Source: Labilithrix sp. (GTDB lineage Bacteria; Myxococcota_A; Polyangia; Polyangiales; Polyangiaceae). Taken from it: DNA of 58,279 nt. A program made the position numbers and the translations under genes. The DNA lies in contig JAQBQJ010000128.1 in assembly GCA_028287065.1 (NCBI GenBank), positions 1-58,279 of the forward strand, in the 5' to 3' direction. This document shows, piece after piece, positions 38,538-47,559 of this stretch. Below the pieces are notes generated by a model, which did no database searches, was not told where the DNA came from, and was given only the letters and a program-made list of their open reading frames with translations. Positions within the stretch are counted from its first letter, which is position 1, and every line of letters begins with the position of its first letter.

Positions 38538-38851
38538 GCGAGGATCTCGTCTTCGGTCTCTACATCTTCGCGCTCGCGACCTTCGTCGGCTACCAGGTCA
38601 TCGCGCGCGTGCCCCCGCTGCTCCACACGCCGCTCATGAGCGGCACGAACGCGATCAGCGGCATCTCGCTCGTCGGCTCGCTCGTCGCGGCCGGCGCGAA
38701 GCACGACCTCATCTCGAGCGTGCTCGGCTTCGTCGCCGTGACCGCCGCGACCATCAACGTCGTCGGCGGCTTCATGATCACCGACCGCATGCTGCGGATG
38801 TTCAAGAAGGGCCCCACGCCCAAAGACTCCCGCAAGGGCGCCAAGGCCTGA
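38534..38851 (+). CDS. pntAB: NAD(P) transhydrogenase subunit alpha, domain II
   Basis: 105 residues in three membrane helices (FGLYIFALATFVGYQVI, TNAISGISLVGSLVAAG, LGFVAVTAATINVVGGFMI). GTG overlaps the pntAA stop (GTGA) and AGGAGG sits seven bases before it. Normally fused to domain I in E. coli PntA, here separate as in many alpha- and deltaproteobacteria. Forms part of the proton channel. Confidence 0.95.
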   Translation: MSEDLVFGLYIFALATFVGYQVIARVPPLLHTPLMSGTNAISGISLVGSLVAAGAKHDLISSVLGFVAVTAATINVVGGFMITDRMLRMFKKGPTPKDSRKGAKA

Positions 38852-38853
38852 TC

Positions 38854-40296
38854 ATGCAAGACACGCTGATCAGCCTCGCGTACCTCGTCTCGTCCGTCCT
38901 CTTCATCCTGTGCTTGCGCGGCCTGTCGTCGCCCGAGCAAGGTCGTCGCGGCGTCTTCCTCGGCGAGCTCGGCATGCTCATCGCGGTGCTCGCGACCCTC
39001 GTGAAGAAGGAGGTCATCTCCTACGAGTGGATCGTCGCCGGTCTGCTCCTCGGCTCGCTCATCGGCACGTCGATCTCCCTGAAGATCCCGATGACGAAGA
39101 TGCCCGAACGAATCGCGTTCTCGCACGCGTTCGGCGGTCTCGCGACGGCGCTCGTCGGCATCACCGAGTACCACAAGCTCCGCGGCCTCTTCAGCGAGCT
39201 CGTCGTGCACGCGCCGGTCGCCGGCGAGCACACCATCAACCGCCTCACGATGGGCGCGCTCGGCTTCGAGGTCTTCCTCGGGTCGCTCACGTTCACCGGC
39301 TCGATCATGGCGTTCGGCAAGCTCCAGGGCGTCATCACCGGCGCGCCGGTGACCTGGAAGGGCCAGAACGCGATGAACATCGGCGCGTTCTTCGGGACGA
39401 TCGCGCTGCTCGTGTATCAGGTGGCGTTTCCCGAGAGCGCGCCGACGTGGATGTTCGTGGTGATGTGCGCCTCGGGCCTCACGCTCGGCGTCCTCGCCGT
39501 GCTCCCGATCGGCGGCGCGGACATGCCCGTCGTCATCTCGCTGCTCAACTCGTATGCAGGCCTCGCGGCATGCGCGACGGGCTTCGCCCTCAAGAGCAAC
39601 GTCCTCATCATCTCGGGCGCGCTCGACGGCTCGTCGGGCTTCTTGCTCTCGATGATGATGAGCAAGGCGATGAACCGTTCGTTCGCGAACGTCGTCTTCG
39701 GCGCATTCGGTACCGCCGAGGGAACCGCGGCGCCGTCCGCGGGCGGACCCGCGAAGAGCTTCAACGAAGCCACCATCGAGGACGCCGCGGCGGTGCTCAC
39801 GGCGTCGCAGACCGTCATCGTCGTGCCCGGCTACGGCATGGCCGTCTCGCAGGCCCAGCACGCCGTCCGCGACCTCGCGGCGGCGCTCGAGAAGCGCGGC
39901 ACCGAGGTGAAGTACGCGATCCATCCGGTCGCCGGACGCATGCCGGGTCACATGAACGTCCTCCTGGCCGAGGCGAACGTGCCGTACGACTCGCTCTACG
40001 ACCTCGACATGATCAACGACGACTTCGCGCGCACCGACGCGGTGCTCGTCGTCGGCGCGAACGACGTCGTGAATCCCGGCGCGAAGACCGACACCGCGAG
40101 CCCGATTTACGGCATGCCGGTGTTCAACGTCGAGCAGGCGCGCAGCGTGATCGTGCTGAAGCGCAGCATGAACACCGGCTTCTCCGGCGTGGAGAACGAG
40201 CTCTTCTTCCTGTCGAACACGATGATGGTGCTCGGCGACGCGAAGAAGACGATCCTCGGCCTGGTGAACGAAGTGAAGGGCGGCGGCGGACACTGA
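38854..40296 (+). CDS. pntB: NAD(P) transhydrogenase subunit beta
   Basis: 480 residues. About nine membrane helices (~1-265) carry the proton path, and the C-terminal ~190 residues are domain III, which binds NADP(H) (VPGYGMAVSQAQHAV, AGRMPGHMNVLLAEA, GANDVVNPGA, all characteristic). It starts two bases after the pntAB stop. The enzyme uses the proton gradient to make NADPH, useful for reductive stress enzymes such as MsrB and thioredoxin systems. Confidence 0.95.
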   Translation: MQDTLISLAYLVSSVLFILCLRGLSSPEQGRRGVFLGELGMLIAVLATLVKKEVISYEWIVAGLLLGSLIGTSISLKIPMTKMPERIAFSHAFGGLATALVGITEYHKLRGLFSELVVHAPVAGEHTINRLTMGALGFEVFLGSLTFTGSIMAFGKLQGVITGAPVTWKGQNAMNIGAFFGTIALLVYQVAFPESAPTWMFVVMCASGLTLGVLAVLPIGGADMPVVISLLNSYAGLAACATGFALKSNVLIISGALDGSSGFLLSMMMSKAMNRSFANVVFGAFGTAEGTAAPSAGGPAKSFNEATIEDAAAVLTASQTVIVVPGYGMAVSQAQHAVRDLAAALEKRGTEVKYAIHPVAGRMPGHMNVLLAEANVPYDSLYDLDMINDDFARTDAVLVVGANDVVNPGAKTDTASPIYGMPVFNVEQARSVIVLKRSMNTGFSGVENELFFLSNTMMVLGDAKKTILGLVNEVKGGGGH

Positions 40297-40399
40297 CGCC
40301 GGTTTGCGTCACCCCTGAAACCGCGATCACGGCGCGCGCGATGGTTCAACCAGTTTACCAATAGATGCGCTCTGGCACGCCGCTGGCAGCGGCGGGGGC

Positions 40400-41065
40400 A
40401 TGCTCACGTCTCGCTCCTTCCTTTGCGTTGCCGTCGTCCTCGTCGTCTCTTCCGTCACCGCTCCTGCGCTCGCGAGCGAGCCCGAGCCCGAGCTCGAGCT
40501 CGAGCCGGATGCCATCGCGAAGGCGGACGCGAAGCCGCATGACGACCTGCTGTTCACCGCCGGCGCCGGCATGCTCGGCGACGAGCGACACGTGGGCGGT
40601 ACGCTCGCGCTCACCGGTCTGCGCCAGAAAGGCTGGCTCGGTTACGGCGCGACCTTCGAGTACAGCGGCGCCGTCTTCGACTACACGTCCGTGACGGCCG
40701 CGCCGATGGTCGGCGTCTTCGTCGATGCGCCGCGATGGGCGCGCGTCGGCGTCGCGGCCGTCGGCGGCATCCACTCGTACAGCGGCGTCGGCGCGGGCTT
40801 CATCGGCTCGAGCGACCCCGGTGCGAGCGGCACGACCGCGTTCGTCGGCGCGCGCCTGTTCGCCGGCGCGGAGGTCGGAAACAAGACGCGCTTCCACTTC
40901 GGCCTCCAGCTCTCCGCCGACGACGATCTCTCGCGGACCCGAACGCCGTACACGTTCGAGCAGACGGCGTTCGTCGCCACCGCGCGCACCGAAACCGCGA
41001 GTCATACCGTCGGAACGTTCCGCCTGGGCGCGATGCTCGCCCTGGGGACCGCGTTCGATCTGTAG
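40400..41065 (+). CDS. Exported protein of unknown function
   Basis: 221 residues. A signal peptide cleaved after APALAS is followed by a Glu/Pro repeat (EPEPELELEPD) and a beta-rich mature domain with small-residue strands (WARVGVAAVGGIHSY, FVGARLFAGAEVGNKTRFHFGLQLSADDDL) suggestive of an outer-membrane barrel, though it ends in Leu. A promoter-like AATAGAT lies ~30 bases upstream. No family is recognised. Confidence 0.65.
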   Translation: MLTSRSFLCVAVVLVVSSVTAPALASEPEPELELEPDAIAKADAKPHDDLLFTAGAGMLGDERHVGGTLALTGLRQKGWLGYGATFEYSGAVFDYTSVTAAPMVGVFVDAPRWARVGVAAVGGIHSYSGVGAGFIGSSDPGASGTTAFVGARLFAGAEVGNKTRFHFGLQLSADDDLSRTRTPYTFEQTAFVATARTETASHTVGTFRLGAMLALGTAFDL

Positions 41066-41146
41066 GAAATTACGGCATTGACGACTGCGGAGAATGGACT
41101 ACATAGCGCGGGCTGTAGGCTCTACTCCCACTTGAAAGTGCCGACC

Positions 41147-41929
41147 ATGCCCTCGCTTCGACCGCTCTTCGTCCTCTCTCTCGTGACTCTCGGTGCCGTC
41201 GGATGCGCGGCTCCTTCCGACGATCCCGCCACCGAAGCGGAGTCGGTCGATCAGAACGAGGAGGCGCTCACCGCGTGCGGCGCGACGAAGTACAACGAGG
41301 CGCTCGCGCACTACAAGAACGCGGTCGCGTGGTCGAAGGACCGCAACGCGAACGGCGTGTGCAACAGCGACAACGGCTTCCTCTGGAGCATCGCCGACGA
41401 GGCGTCGCGCGCCGTCATGACCTGCGGCGAGTTTCGCTCCGTCATCCGCACGAGCCCGTGGGCCGCGCCGCTCCGTACCGCGCTCGCGCCGTCGCTCACG
41501 CTTCGCAGCCTGACCGGCGAGCTCCTCGTCATCAAGAATTCCAGCTATGCGAACTGGACCGGCGCCGAGAAGCTCTTCCAGAGCGGCATCAGCTTCTGGG
41601 CCCGCGCCGAGGGCGCGTACGGCTCGAAGGTGCGCATCGACTTCGCCGCGAACGGCAAGGCGACGTGGGGCGAGCTCGTGATGAACGACGTCACCGGCGA
41701 CATCACCTGGAGCTCGACGTCCGCGACCTACTCGATCACGAAGGCGAACGCCCGCGAGTCCGGCGTCCGCACCGTCACCGTGGTGCACGCGGGCAAGACG
41801 CAGAAATTCACGCTCGGCGTCGAGAACCCGGTCGAATACGGCGCCGCGCCGCTCTTCACGCTGCAGCCCACGACGACGACGTCAACGACGCCGAAGCTCT
41901 ACAGCCTCGTCTCGGAGTGCGACGCCTGA
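41147..41929 (+). CDS. Lipoprotein of unknown function
   Basis: 260 residues from the ATG at 41147, with lipobox ending at Cys20 (GAVGC) and an acidic linker. The mature part has a Cys pair (CGATKYNEAL, NGVCNSDNG) and a later Cys (VMTCGEF), and beta-rich sections (KVRIDFAANGKATWGELVMND). No catalytic motif is seen. Its last 31 bases overlap, tail to tail, with the zf-TFIIB gene. Confidence 0.65.
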   Translation: MPSLRPLFVLSLVTLGAVGCAAPSDDPATEAESVDQNEEALTACGATKYNEALAHYKNAVAWSKDRNANGVCNSDNGFLWSIADEASRAVMTCGEFRSVIRTSPWAAPLRTALAPSLTLRSLTGELLVIKNSSYANWTGAEKLFQSGISFWARAEGAYGSKVRIDFAANGKATWGELVMNDVTGDITWSSTSATYSITKANARESGVRTVTVVHAGKTQKFTLGVENPVEYGAAPLFTLQPTTTTSTTPKLYSLVSECDA

Positions 41930-42666
41930 GCGGTGCCGCAGTGCTTCGCGAGCATCGCGCCGGCGACCGCGGCGAGGAGCACGAGCAGGAGCAGCACGCG
42001 GAGGTCGGTCCGCGTCCCCTCGCTCTGCCCGGTAACGACGCCGGGCGAAGGCGCTTCGCCGGCGAGCGCGCGGCGCATCGCAGCGAGGACGAGCGCGTCG
42101 CTCGCGATGCGCTCCTTCAGCGCCGCAGCCTCGGCCTCGCGCTGTAGCGCGCTCTCGCCGACCTCCGCGCGCACCTTCATGAAACGGACGATGGCGGCGG
42201 CCTCGCCGGCATCGAGCCACACGCCATGGCGATCGAGGCACCGGTCGATCACGACGTCGGAGATCGCCGCGAAGCGATGGCGATCCATCTCCTTCTCGCA
42301 CGCGAGGCACGTCACCGAATCGATGAGGGCAGGGCGCTCCCGCGGGCCCGCCGGCAGCTTTGCCTCGAGCTCGACGACGCGCTCCGGCGTCGTGAGCAGG
42401 ACATGCCACGCGCGCGGCGGCACGAACATGCCGTGACACGACCGGCACACGTGCACGACCGACGTCGCGTCCGGCGCCGTCGAGACGAGCGGGACGCGGC
42501 AGCGCGGGCACGTCATGTCGCGAAGCGGACGCTCGCCGTCCTCCAGCCAGGGCAGGGGAAGCCTGCACGACGGGCATGTCGAGCCCGCGAGGCCGGGCGT
42601 TCCGCAGAGGAGACACGACGCCTCGCGCGAGGGATCCGCCGTCCGGAACGGGGAGCTTTCGGTCAC
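41899..42666 (-). CDS. zf-TFIIB-type membrane protein
   Basis: 255 residues. Four Cys-x2-Cys pairs in the first ~125 residues (CLLCG, CPSC, CPRC, CRSCHG, CLAC) match tandem TFIIB-type zinc fingers, found in bacterial proteins of unknown role. A WLDAGEAAAI segment (~155) is the usual continuation. One membrane helix (VLLLLVLLAAVAGAML, ~225-240) lies near the C terminus. GTG start. The 3' end overlaps the lipoprotein by 31 bases. Confidence 0.8.
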   Translation of the reverse strand: MTESSPFRTADPSREASCLLCGTPGLAGSTCPSCRLPLPWLEDGERPLRDMTCPRCRVPLVSTAPDATSVVHVCRSCHGMFVPPRAWHVLLTTPERVVELEAKLPAGPRERPALIDSVTCLACEKEMDRHRFAAISDVVIDRCLDRHGVWLDAGEAAAIVRFMKVRAEVGESALQREAEAAALKERIASDALVLAAMRRALAGEAPSPGVVTGQSEGTRTDLRVLLLLVLLAAVAGAMLAKHCGTAQASHSETRL

Positions 42667-42685
42667 GGGCGCGGTCCCGCGACCG

Positions 42686-42943
42686 TTATGCGCCGAGCTT
42701 GTCGACGAACGCGACGTACTTCGTCATCGCGTCGTCCTTGCTCGTGCCCTTCTTCTTCGTCCACGCGTCGAACTTCGCGCGTCCCTTGAGGTCGAGCATC
42801 CCGGGTCGCGAGCCGCTCACGTCGCCCGCTGTCGCTTGCTTGTAGAGAGCGTAGAGCTCGAGGAGGTCGTCGTTCGACGGCGTCTTGGTGAGCTTCTTGG
42901 CGCGAGCCTGTGCGTCCTCGAAGTTGGCGGCGAGATCGGACAT
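42686..42943 (-). CDS. Acyl-CoA-binding protein
   Basis: 85 residues, the full length of an ACBP domain. It has the four-helix ligand signature YALYKQATAGDVSGSRPGMLD followed by LKGRAKFDAW. ACBPs bind medium- and long-chain acyl-CoA esters in the cytosol; free-standing bacterial ones are rare outside some pathogens and myxobacteria. Divergent from the lipase-like gene (43 bases between), with an aldehyde dehydrogenase behind it, suggesting a lipid group. Confidence 0.93.
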   Translation of the reverse strand: MSDLAANFEDAQARAKKLTKTPSNDDLLELYALYKQATAGDVSGSRPGMLDLKGRAKFDAWTKKKGTSKDDAMTKYVAFVDKLGA

Positions 42944-42986
42944 GAGCACCAGGGTAACCCAGGCGTGCGCTATAAGGGCGCGCGAG

Positions 42987-43865
42987 ATGACGCGGGCCAG
43001 CTTCGAGCCTGACGCAATGCTGCGGGTCGCCGTGGAGGTGGCCGGGAGCACGGCCCTTGTCGTGATCCTCGCGATCGCAGCCTACGCCTTCGGGTCATTT
43101 TCGCTGATGGGCCGCCACGTCACGGCGCGCGAGCTCGGGCGGTCCATGCGCGAGCTCGTGCGCGAGCTGTGGATCGGCTTCGTGACGCAGCCGTTCCTCC
43201 CGCTCTTCTATCTCGTCGGTCACCGCATGGATGCGTTCTTCGTCCGGCGCGGCGAGGAGGGCCTCGCGACGGCGCGCGTGCCGATCGTGTTCGTGCACGG
43301 GTACATGCAGAACCGCGTCGGGTTCTTCGGTCTTGCGCGAGCGCTCGCGCGACGCGGCCTCGGCCCGATGTTCGGCTTCAACTATCCCTGGTTCGGCACG
43401 ATCGCCTCGAATGCGAAGCGCCTCGATCGGTTCGTGCAGCGCGTGTGCAAGGAGACCGGCGCGGCCGGCGTCGACCTCGTCTGTCACTCGATGGGCGGCC
43501 TCGTCGCCATGGAGATGATGCGCGACGAGGCGAGCCGCGAGAAGCTCAGGGTCCGCCGCTGCGTGACGATCGCCACCCCGCACGCCGGCGTCGTGTGGCG
43601 AGGACCGCTCCTCGGCTTCGGCGCGGCGAGCCTGCGCCGCGGGTCGAAGCTCCTCGAGGCACACGCCGGCGTGAAGCTCGCCGTGCCGTGTCTCTCGGTC
43701 TATTCGACGCACGACAACATCGTCCATCCGAAGGAGAGCTCGTCTCTTGCGCTCCGCGGCGGGCGCGACGTCGTGGTCGAGGGCGTCGCTCATCTCTCGA
43801 TCCTGTTCTCGCCGCAGGTCGCGGAGCACGTGGCTTCGTTCCTCGCCGAGCCGGATCCGGTATAG
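42987..43865 (+). CDS. Lipase-like alpha/beta hydrolase
   Basis: 292 residues. A single membrane segment (TALVVILAIAAYAFGSFSL, ~20-38) precedes an alpha/beta hydrolase: oxyanion-type HGYMQNR (~101), nucleophile elbow CHSMGG (~168), Asp in STHDN (~247) and His in GVAHLS (~274). This triad and the lid region resemble esterases/lipases of the triacylglycerol class. TATAAG box 10 bases before the ATG. Adjacent to an acyl-CoA-binding protein gene. Confidence 0.85.
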   Translation: MTRASFEPDAMLRVAVEVAGSTALVVILAIAAYAFGSFSLMGRHVTARELGRSMRELVRELWIGFVTQPFLPLFYLVGHRMDAFFVRRGEEGLATARVPIVFVHGYMQNRVGFFGLARALARRGLGPMFGFNYPWFGTIASNAKRLDRFVQRVCKETGAAGVDLVCHSMGGLVAMEMMRDEASREKLRVRRCVTIATPHAGVVWRGPLLGFGAASLRRGSKLLEAHAGVKLAVPCLSVYSTHDNIVHPKESSSLALRGGRDVVVEGVAHLSILFSPQVAEHVASFLAEPDPV

Positions 43866-43866
43866 T
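43861..43866 (+). promoter_or_regulatory. TATAGT -10 box before aldehyde dehydrogenase
   Basis: TATAGT lies ten bases before the ATG at 43877, inside the last codons of the lipase gene, so the dehydrogenase can be transcribed separately with almost no leader. Confidence 0.5.
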
Positions 43867-43876
43867 CCGGCCCGCC

Positions 43877-45457
43877 ATGTCCGAAATCTTCTCGCGTACG
43901 AGCCCGGCGACCGGCGCCGCGCTCTCCGACGTCGAAGCGACCCCGCTCGACGGCATCGAAGCGATCGTCGCGAAGGCTCGTGAGGCGCAGGCGTCGTGGG
44001 CCGCGCTCGAAGTCTCGAAGCGCGTCAAGGCGATCATGTCCGTGAAGCGCCGCATCCTCGCGAAGGCCGAGGCGATCGCGAAGACCGTCCACGACGAGAC
44101 GGGCAAGCCCGAGGTCGAGGCGCTCCTCGGCGAGGTCCTGGCGAGCGCGGACGTCGTCGGATACTGGGCCGACACGATCGCCGACGAGCTCGAGCCCTTC
44201 GAGGCGGAGATCGACGCGCTCTCGTACCCGAAGAAGAGCGGCCTCATCCATCGGGACCCGCGCGGGACGATCGCCGTCATCATGCCGTGGAACTTCCCGT
44301 TCGCGCTTCCGCTGCGCACGATGATCCCCGCGCTCATGGCGGGCAATGCGATCGTCTTCAAGCCGAGCGAGGTCACGCCGCGCACCGGCAAGGTCGTCGC
44401 GGAGCTGTTCGACGGGCTCGTCCCGGCCGGCCTCGTCGGCGTCGTGCAGGGCGGCGGCGATGCGGGCGCGCGTCTCTGCGGAGCCGAGGTCGACCTCGTC
44501 GTGTTCACGGGCAGCCCTGCGTCCGGCCGCAAGGTCGCGCATGCGTGTGCCGATCGCCTCGTGCCGTGCACCCTGGAGCTCGGCGGAAAGGACGCCGCGA
44601 TCGTGCTCGCGGACGCCGATCTCGATCGCGCCGCCAACGGCATCGTCTGGGGCGCGATGATGAACGCCGGCCAGAACTGCGGCGCCGTCGAGCGCGTGTA
44701 CGCGGAGAAGTCGATCGCGAAGGCGCTCACCGACAAGGTCGTCGCCGCTACGCGCGCTCTTCGTACGACGGACGACGTCGGTCCGCTCACGACGTCCGCG
44801 CAGCGCGACACCGTCGTTCGCCACGTCGAGGCCGCACGCACCGCAGGCGCGGTCGTGCACGTCGGCGGGGAGCCGATCGACGACGAAAAATCGAAGCTGG
44901 GCTACCGTCCGACCGTCCTCACGATCGACGCGGACGAGAACCCGGTCATCGCGGACGAGACGTTCGGCCCGGTGCTGCCGATCACGTCCGTCGCCGACGC
45001 CGACGAAGCCGTCCGCCGCGCCAACGCTTCACGGTACGGCCTCACCGCGAGCGTGTGGACGAAGGACCTGAGGAACGGCGAAGCGCTCGCGAAGAAGCTG
45101 CGCGCCGGCGTCATCACCATCAACAACCACTCGTTCACCGGTGCGCTTCCGTCGGCGCCGTGGGGCGGAGTCGGCGAGACGGGCTGGGGCATCACCGGCT
45201 CGCCGCTCGCGCTCGATCACCTCACGCGCCCGCGCTTCGTGTGCGTCGATCGCAACCGCGCGTCGCGCGAGATGTGGTGGTACCCCTACACGGACACGCT
45301 GAAGCAGATCGCGCTCGCGTTCGCGCGGCTTCGTGGCGGCGCTTCGCTCGGCGGCAGGATCGGCGCGCTGTTCACGCTGATCGGCCTCTTGCCGAAGCGA
45401 ATGGGCGAGCTGAAGGCCGCCTCGAAGGGCGCCGCGGCGAAGACGTCGTCGAAGTGA
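43877..45457 (+). CDS. NAD-dependent aldehyde dehydrogenase
   Basis: 526 residues. Catalytic Glu234 in LELGGKDA and Cys268 in NAGQNCGA are in place; the cofactor motif PWNFPFALPL (~137) and TGSPASG (~211) are canonical. The C-terminal ~50 residues (WWYPYTDT onward, with LGGRIGALFTLIG hydrophobic) extend beyond a soluble class ALDH and may attach it to the membrane, as in fatty-aldehyde dehydrogenases. It probably oxidises a long-chain aldehyde released or formed near the lipase. Confidence 0.9.
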   Translation: MSEIFSRTSPATGAALSDVEATPLDGIEAIVAKAREAQASWAALEVSKRVKAIMSVKRRILAKAEAIAKTVHDETGKPEVEALLGEVLASADVVGYWADTIADELEPFEAEIDALSYPKKSGLIHRDPRGTIAVIMPWNFPFALPLRTMIPALMAGNAIVFKPSEVTPRTGKVVAELFDGLVPAGLVGVVQGGGDAGARLCGAEVDLVVFTGSPASGRKVAHACADRLVPCTLELGGKDAAIVLADADLDRAANGIVWGAMMNAGQNCGAVERVYAEKSIAKALTDKVVAATRALRTTDDVGPLTTSAQRDTVVRHVEAARTAGAVVHVGGEPIDDEKSKLGYRPTVLTIDADENPVIADETFGPVLPITSVADADEAVRRANASRYGLTASVWTKDLRNGEALAKKLRAGVITINNHSFTGALPSAPWGGVGETGWGITGSPLALDHLTRPRFVCVDRNRASREMWWYPYTDTLKQIALAFARLRGGASLGGRIGALFTLIGLLPKRMGELKAASKGAAAKTSSK

Positions 45458-45491
45458 GCGCGCCGCCCTTGAGCCGAGATGCAGAGGGCGC

Positions 45492-45514
45492 TAGATTCTG
45501 ACTGAGTGGCCAGT
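45492..45514 (+). promoter_or_regulatory. TetR promoter and likely autoregulatory site
   Basis: TAGATT (45492-45497) is eight bases before the GTG. Across the start lies ACTG-AGTGGC-CAGT (45501-45514), an inverted repeat whose half-site GGCCAGT is the complement of ACTGGCC at 47512. A repressor bound there would block its own mRNA. Confidence 0.4.
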
Positions 45515-46177
45515 TCCGACTCCGCTCCGCCTCCAGCTGATTCGCGCCCGGCACCTCGCTCCCGGAGGCGTGGCGCCACGTCCGGCTACAAGAAGAGCGA
45601 GGACAGCCGTCGCCAGGTCCTCGACGCGGCGATCAAGACGCTCGCCGAGCGGGGCCTCGCGGCGACGAGCATCCAGGACATCGCCGACGCCGCCGGCCTC
45701 AGCAAGGGCGCCGTCCACTACCATTTCGAGAGCAAAGACGAGCTCCTCGAGCGCGTCCTCGATCGGTGCTGCGAGAGCATCGAGGCCCGGGTCCTCGCCG
45801 TCTTCGAGGAGCCGGGCTCGCCCATGGACCGCGTGCGCCGCGCGATCTTCGAGATGTGGGCGGTCCGCCGCGACGGCATCCCCGAGATGCGGGTGCTCGG
45901 CGAGCTGCACACGCTGTCGCGGCAGAATGCGCCCATCCGCGAGGCCCTCGGGCTCGCCCTCCGCAGGGCGCGCGAGCAGATCATCGAGGTCGGGTTGAAC
46001 CGGCTCATCGAGATGGGGCTACGTCCGCGCGTGTCGCTGTCGATCGTCCCGCGCCTGATCCTGGCGACGCTCGACGGGCTCTCGCTGCAGCACTCGGTCG
46101 ACCCGATCCCGCCCGAAGAAGAGGGCGAGCTGCTACGCGCGCTCGAGGCGACGTCGCTGGCCTTGTTCGAGATCTGA
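45506..46177 (+). CDS. TetR-family repressor
   Basis: 223 residues; GTG start inside the palindrome. A basic ~35-residue N-terminal arm (RSRRRGATSGYKK) precedes the HTH domain at ~38-85 (ATSIQDIADAAGLSKGAVHYHFESKDEL), then a ligand-binding helical domain. Placement after the aldehyde dehydrogenase suggests an acyl or aldehyde ligand and control of the neighbouring lipid genes. Confidence 0.92.
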   Translation: MASSDSAPPPADSRPAPRSRRRGATSGYKKSEDSRRQVLDAAIKTLAERGLAATSIQDIADAAGLSKGAVHYHFESKDELLERVLDRCCESIEARVLAVFEEPGSPMDRVRRAIFEMWAVRRDGIPEMRVLGELHTLSRQNAPIREALGLALRRAREQIIEVGLNRLIEMGLRPRVSLSIVPRLILATLDGLSLQHSVDPIPPEEEGELLRALEATSLALFEI

Positions 46178-46275
46178 AGCCCGCGTCTTCGCGTCGAAAA
46201 TCGGGCGCCGTCTTTTTCCGGGAACGCCGGGAGCGCCGCGCGACTCCCTTCGGCGAGATGGTTTACTTTTCGGGC

Positions 46276-46959
46276 GTGACGACCTCCCCGGAGCCGATGG
46301 GCCACACCGCGAGCGTCGAGAGCGACGAAGCGCTCGTCGCTCGCGTCCTCGGCGGCGAGACGGCCGTCTTCGAGCTGCTCATGCGCAGGCACAACCGTCG
46401 CGTGTTCCGTGCCGCGCGGGCCATCCTCCGCAACGACACCGAGGCCGAGGACGCGATGCAGGAGGCCTACGTCGCCGCATTCACGCACCTCCGCGATTTC
46501 GCAGGTCGAGCCCGTTTTTCCACGTGGCTCGTGCGGATCGCGGTTCACGAGGCGCTCGGCCGACTGCGGAAGAGCAAGCGTCTGACGAGCCTCGATGACG
46601 GCGAGTCGGAAGGTGCGGACTACGACCAGGAGAGCTCGATGAGCACGGCACGAAGCCCGGAGGACGCCGCCAGCGATGTCGAGGTGCGCGCGCTGCTCGA
46701 GACCGCCGTCGACGCCCTGCCGATCGCGTTCCGTACGGTGTTCGTGATGCGGGCCGTCGAGGAGATGACGGTCGGCGAGGTCGCCGAGGCCCTCGAGATC
46801 CCGGAAGAGACGGTCCGCACGCGCCTGCACCGCGCGCGCGGGCTTCTCCGTGACGCGCTCGCGCAGAGGCTCGACGCGGCGGCGCCGAGCGCGTTCGACT
46901 TCCACCTGTCCCGCTGCGACCGCGTGGTCGACGCGGTCTTGAAGCGTATTCGCCAGTAA
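46276..46959 (+). CDS. ECF-like RNA polymerase sigma factor
   Basis: 227 residues from the GTG at 46276, which has a TACTTT box six bases upstream; the ATG at 46258 is also possible. Region 2 (GGETAVFELLMRRHNRRVFRAARAIL to WLVRIAVHEALGRLR) and region 4 (FVMRAVEEMTVGEVAEALEIPEETVRTRLHRAR) are clear, with a short acidic linker and no region 1 or 3. No anti-sigma gene is next to it. The cytochrome gene follows after 32 bases. Confidence 0.9.
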   Translation: MTTSPEPMGHTASVESDEALVARVLGGETAVFELLMRRHNRRVFRAARAILRNDTEAEDAMQEAYVAAFTHLRDFAGRARFSTWLVRIAVHEALGRLRKSKRLTSLDDGESEGADYDQESSMSTARSPEDAASDVEVRALLETAVDALPIAFRTVFVMRAVEEMTVGEVAEALEIPEETVRTRLHRARGLLRDALAQRLDAAAPSAFDFHLSRCDRVVDAVLKRIRQ

Positions 46960-46991
46960 CGCGCGCAGAGCGCACCAGGAGAGACGAAGAC

Positions 46992-47438
46992 ATGAAGACG
47001 ATCGCGGTCATCGCGGTGATGGGCGGAGCCTTGCTTGCGTGTGGCGGAGGCGGCGGGCCGGGCGCCGCCGCACCGGGGGCGCCGGAGCCCACGACGTTCG
47101 CCGAGCAGGTCGCCGTCGGGCAGAAGCTCTATGGAGAGAACTGCGCGGGATGCCACGGCGACGGCGGCGAAGGGAGCGCAAAGGTTCCTCGCCTCGTCGG
47201 TCTCGACAAGGGCGCGCTCCCTCTCGACGCTGCGGCAAGCGCGGCCCGCAAGGTGTCGTTCAAGACCGCGGCCGACGTCGGCGCGTGGGCGGCCAAGAAC
47301 ATGCCCCCGAACCAGGGCGGATCCCTGAAGGAGTGGGAGTACTGGGCGATCGTCGCGTTCGACCTGAAAGCGAACGGGGTCACCCTCGACAAGAAGGTCG
47401 ACGCGGCCTCGGGCAAGGACGTCGTCCTCCACAAGTGA
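46992..47438 (+). CDS. Lipoprotein cytochrome c
   Basis: 148 residues. Lipobox at Cys17 (GALLAC), a Gly/Ala/Pro linker, then a class I c-type cytochrome: haem motif CAGCH (51-55) and a methionine ligand in NMPPN (~110). One haem. It is tethered to the membrane facing the periplasm and carries electrons. AGGAG lies 8 bases before the ATG. It is the gene after the sigma factor and may be its target or simply co-transcribed. Confidence 0.92.
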   Translation: MKTIAVIAVMGGALLACGGGGGPGAAAPGAPEPTTFAEQVAVGQKLYGENCAGCHGDGGEGSAKVPRLVGLDKGALPLDAAASAARKVSFKTAADVGAWAAKNMPPNQGGSLKEWEYWAIVAFDLKANGVTLDKKVDAASGKDVVLHK

Positions 47439-47481
47439 GCGAGGATCGGAACGCCGGCTGGACTTTCTGCATCCGAGCGCC

Positions 47482-47529
47482 TTGACAAAACCGGCCGGCC
47501 GGCCAAAACATACTGGCCGGCTGGCTAGT
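47482..47529 (+). promoter_or_regulatory. Promoter and palindromic operator for the 48-residue gene
   Basis: A perfect -35 hexamer TTGACA (47482-47487) is followed by (CCGG)-rich palindrome CCGGCCGGCCGGCC (47491-47504) and CATACT (47509-47514). An imperfect palindrome ACTGGCCGGCTGGCTAGT (47512-47529, 14 of 18 positions symmetric) overlaps the presumed start of transcription. The spacing to CATACT is 21 bases, longer than ideal, so the -10 is uncertain. Confidence 0.55.
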
Positions 47530-47559
47530 TTTTAGTTCCAGTCCCAGGAGACCGCCCCG

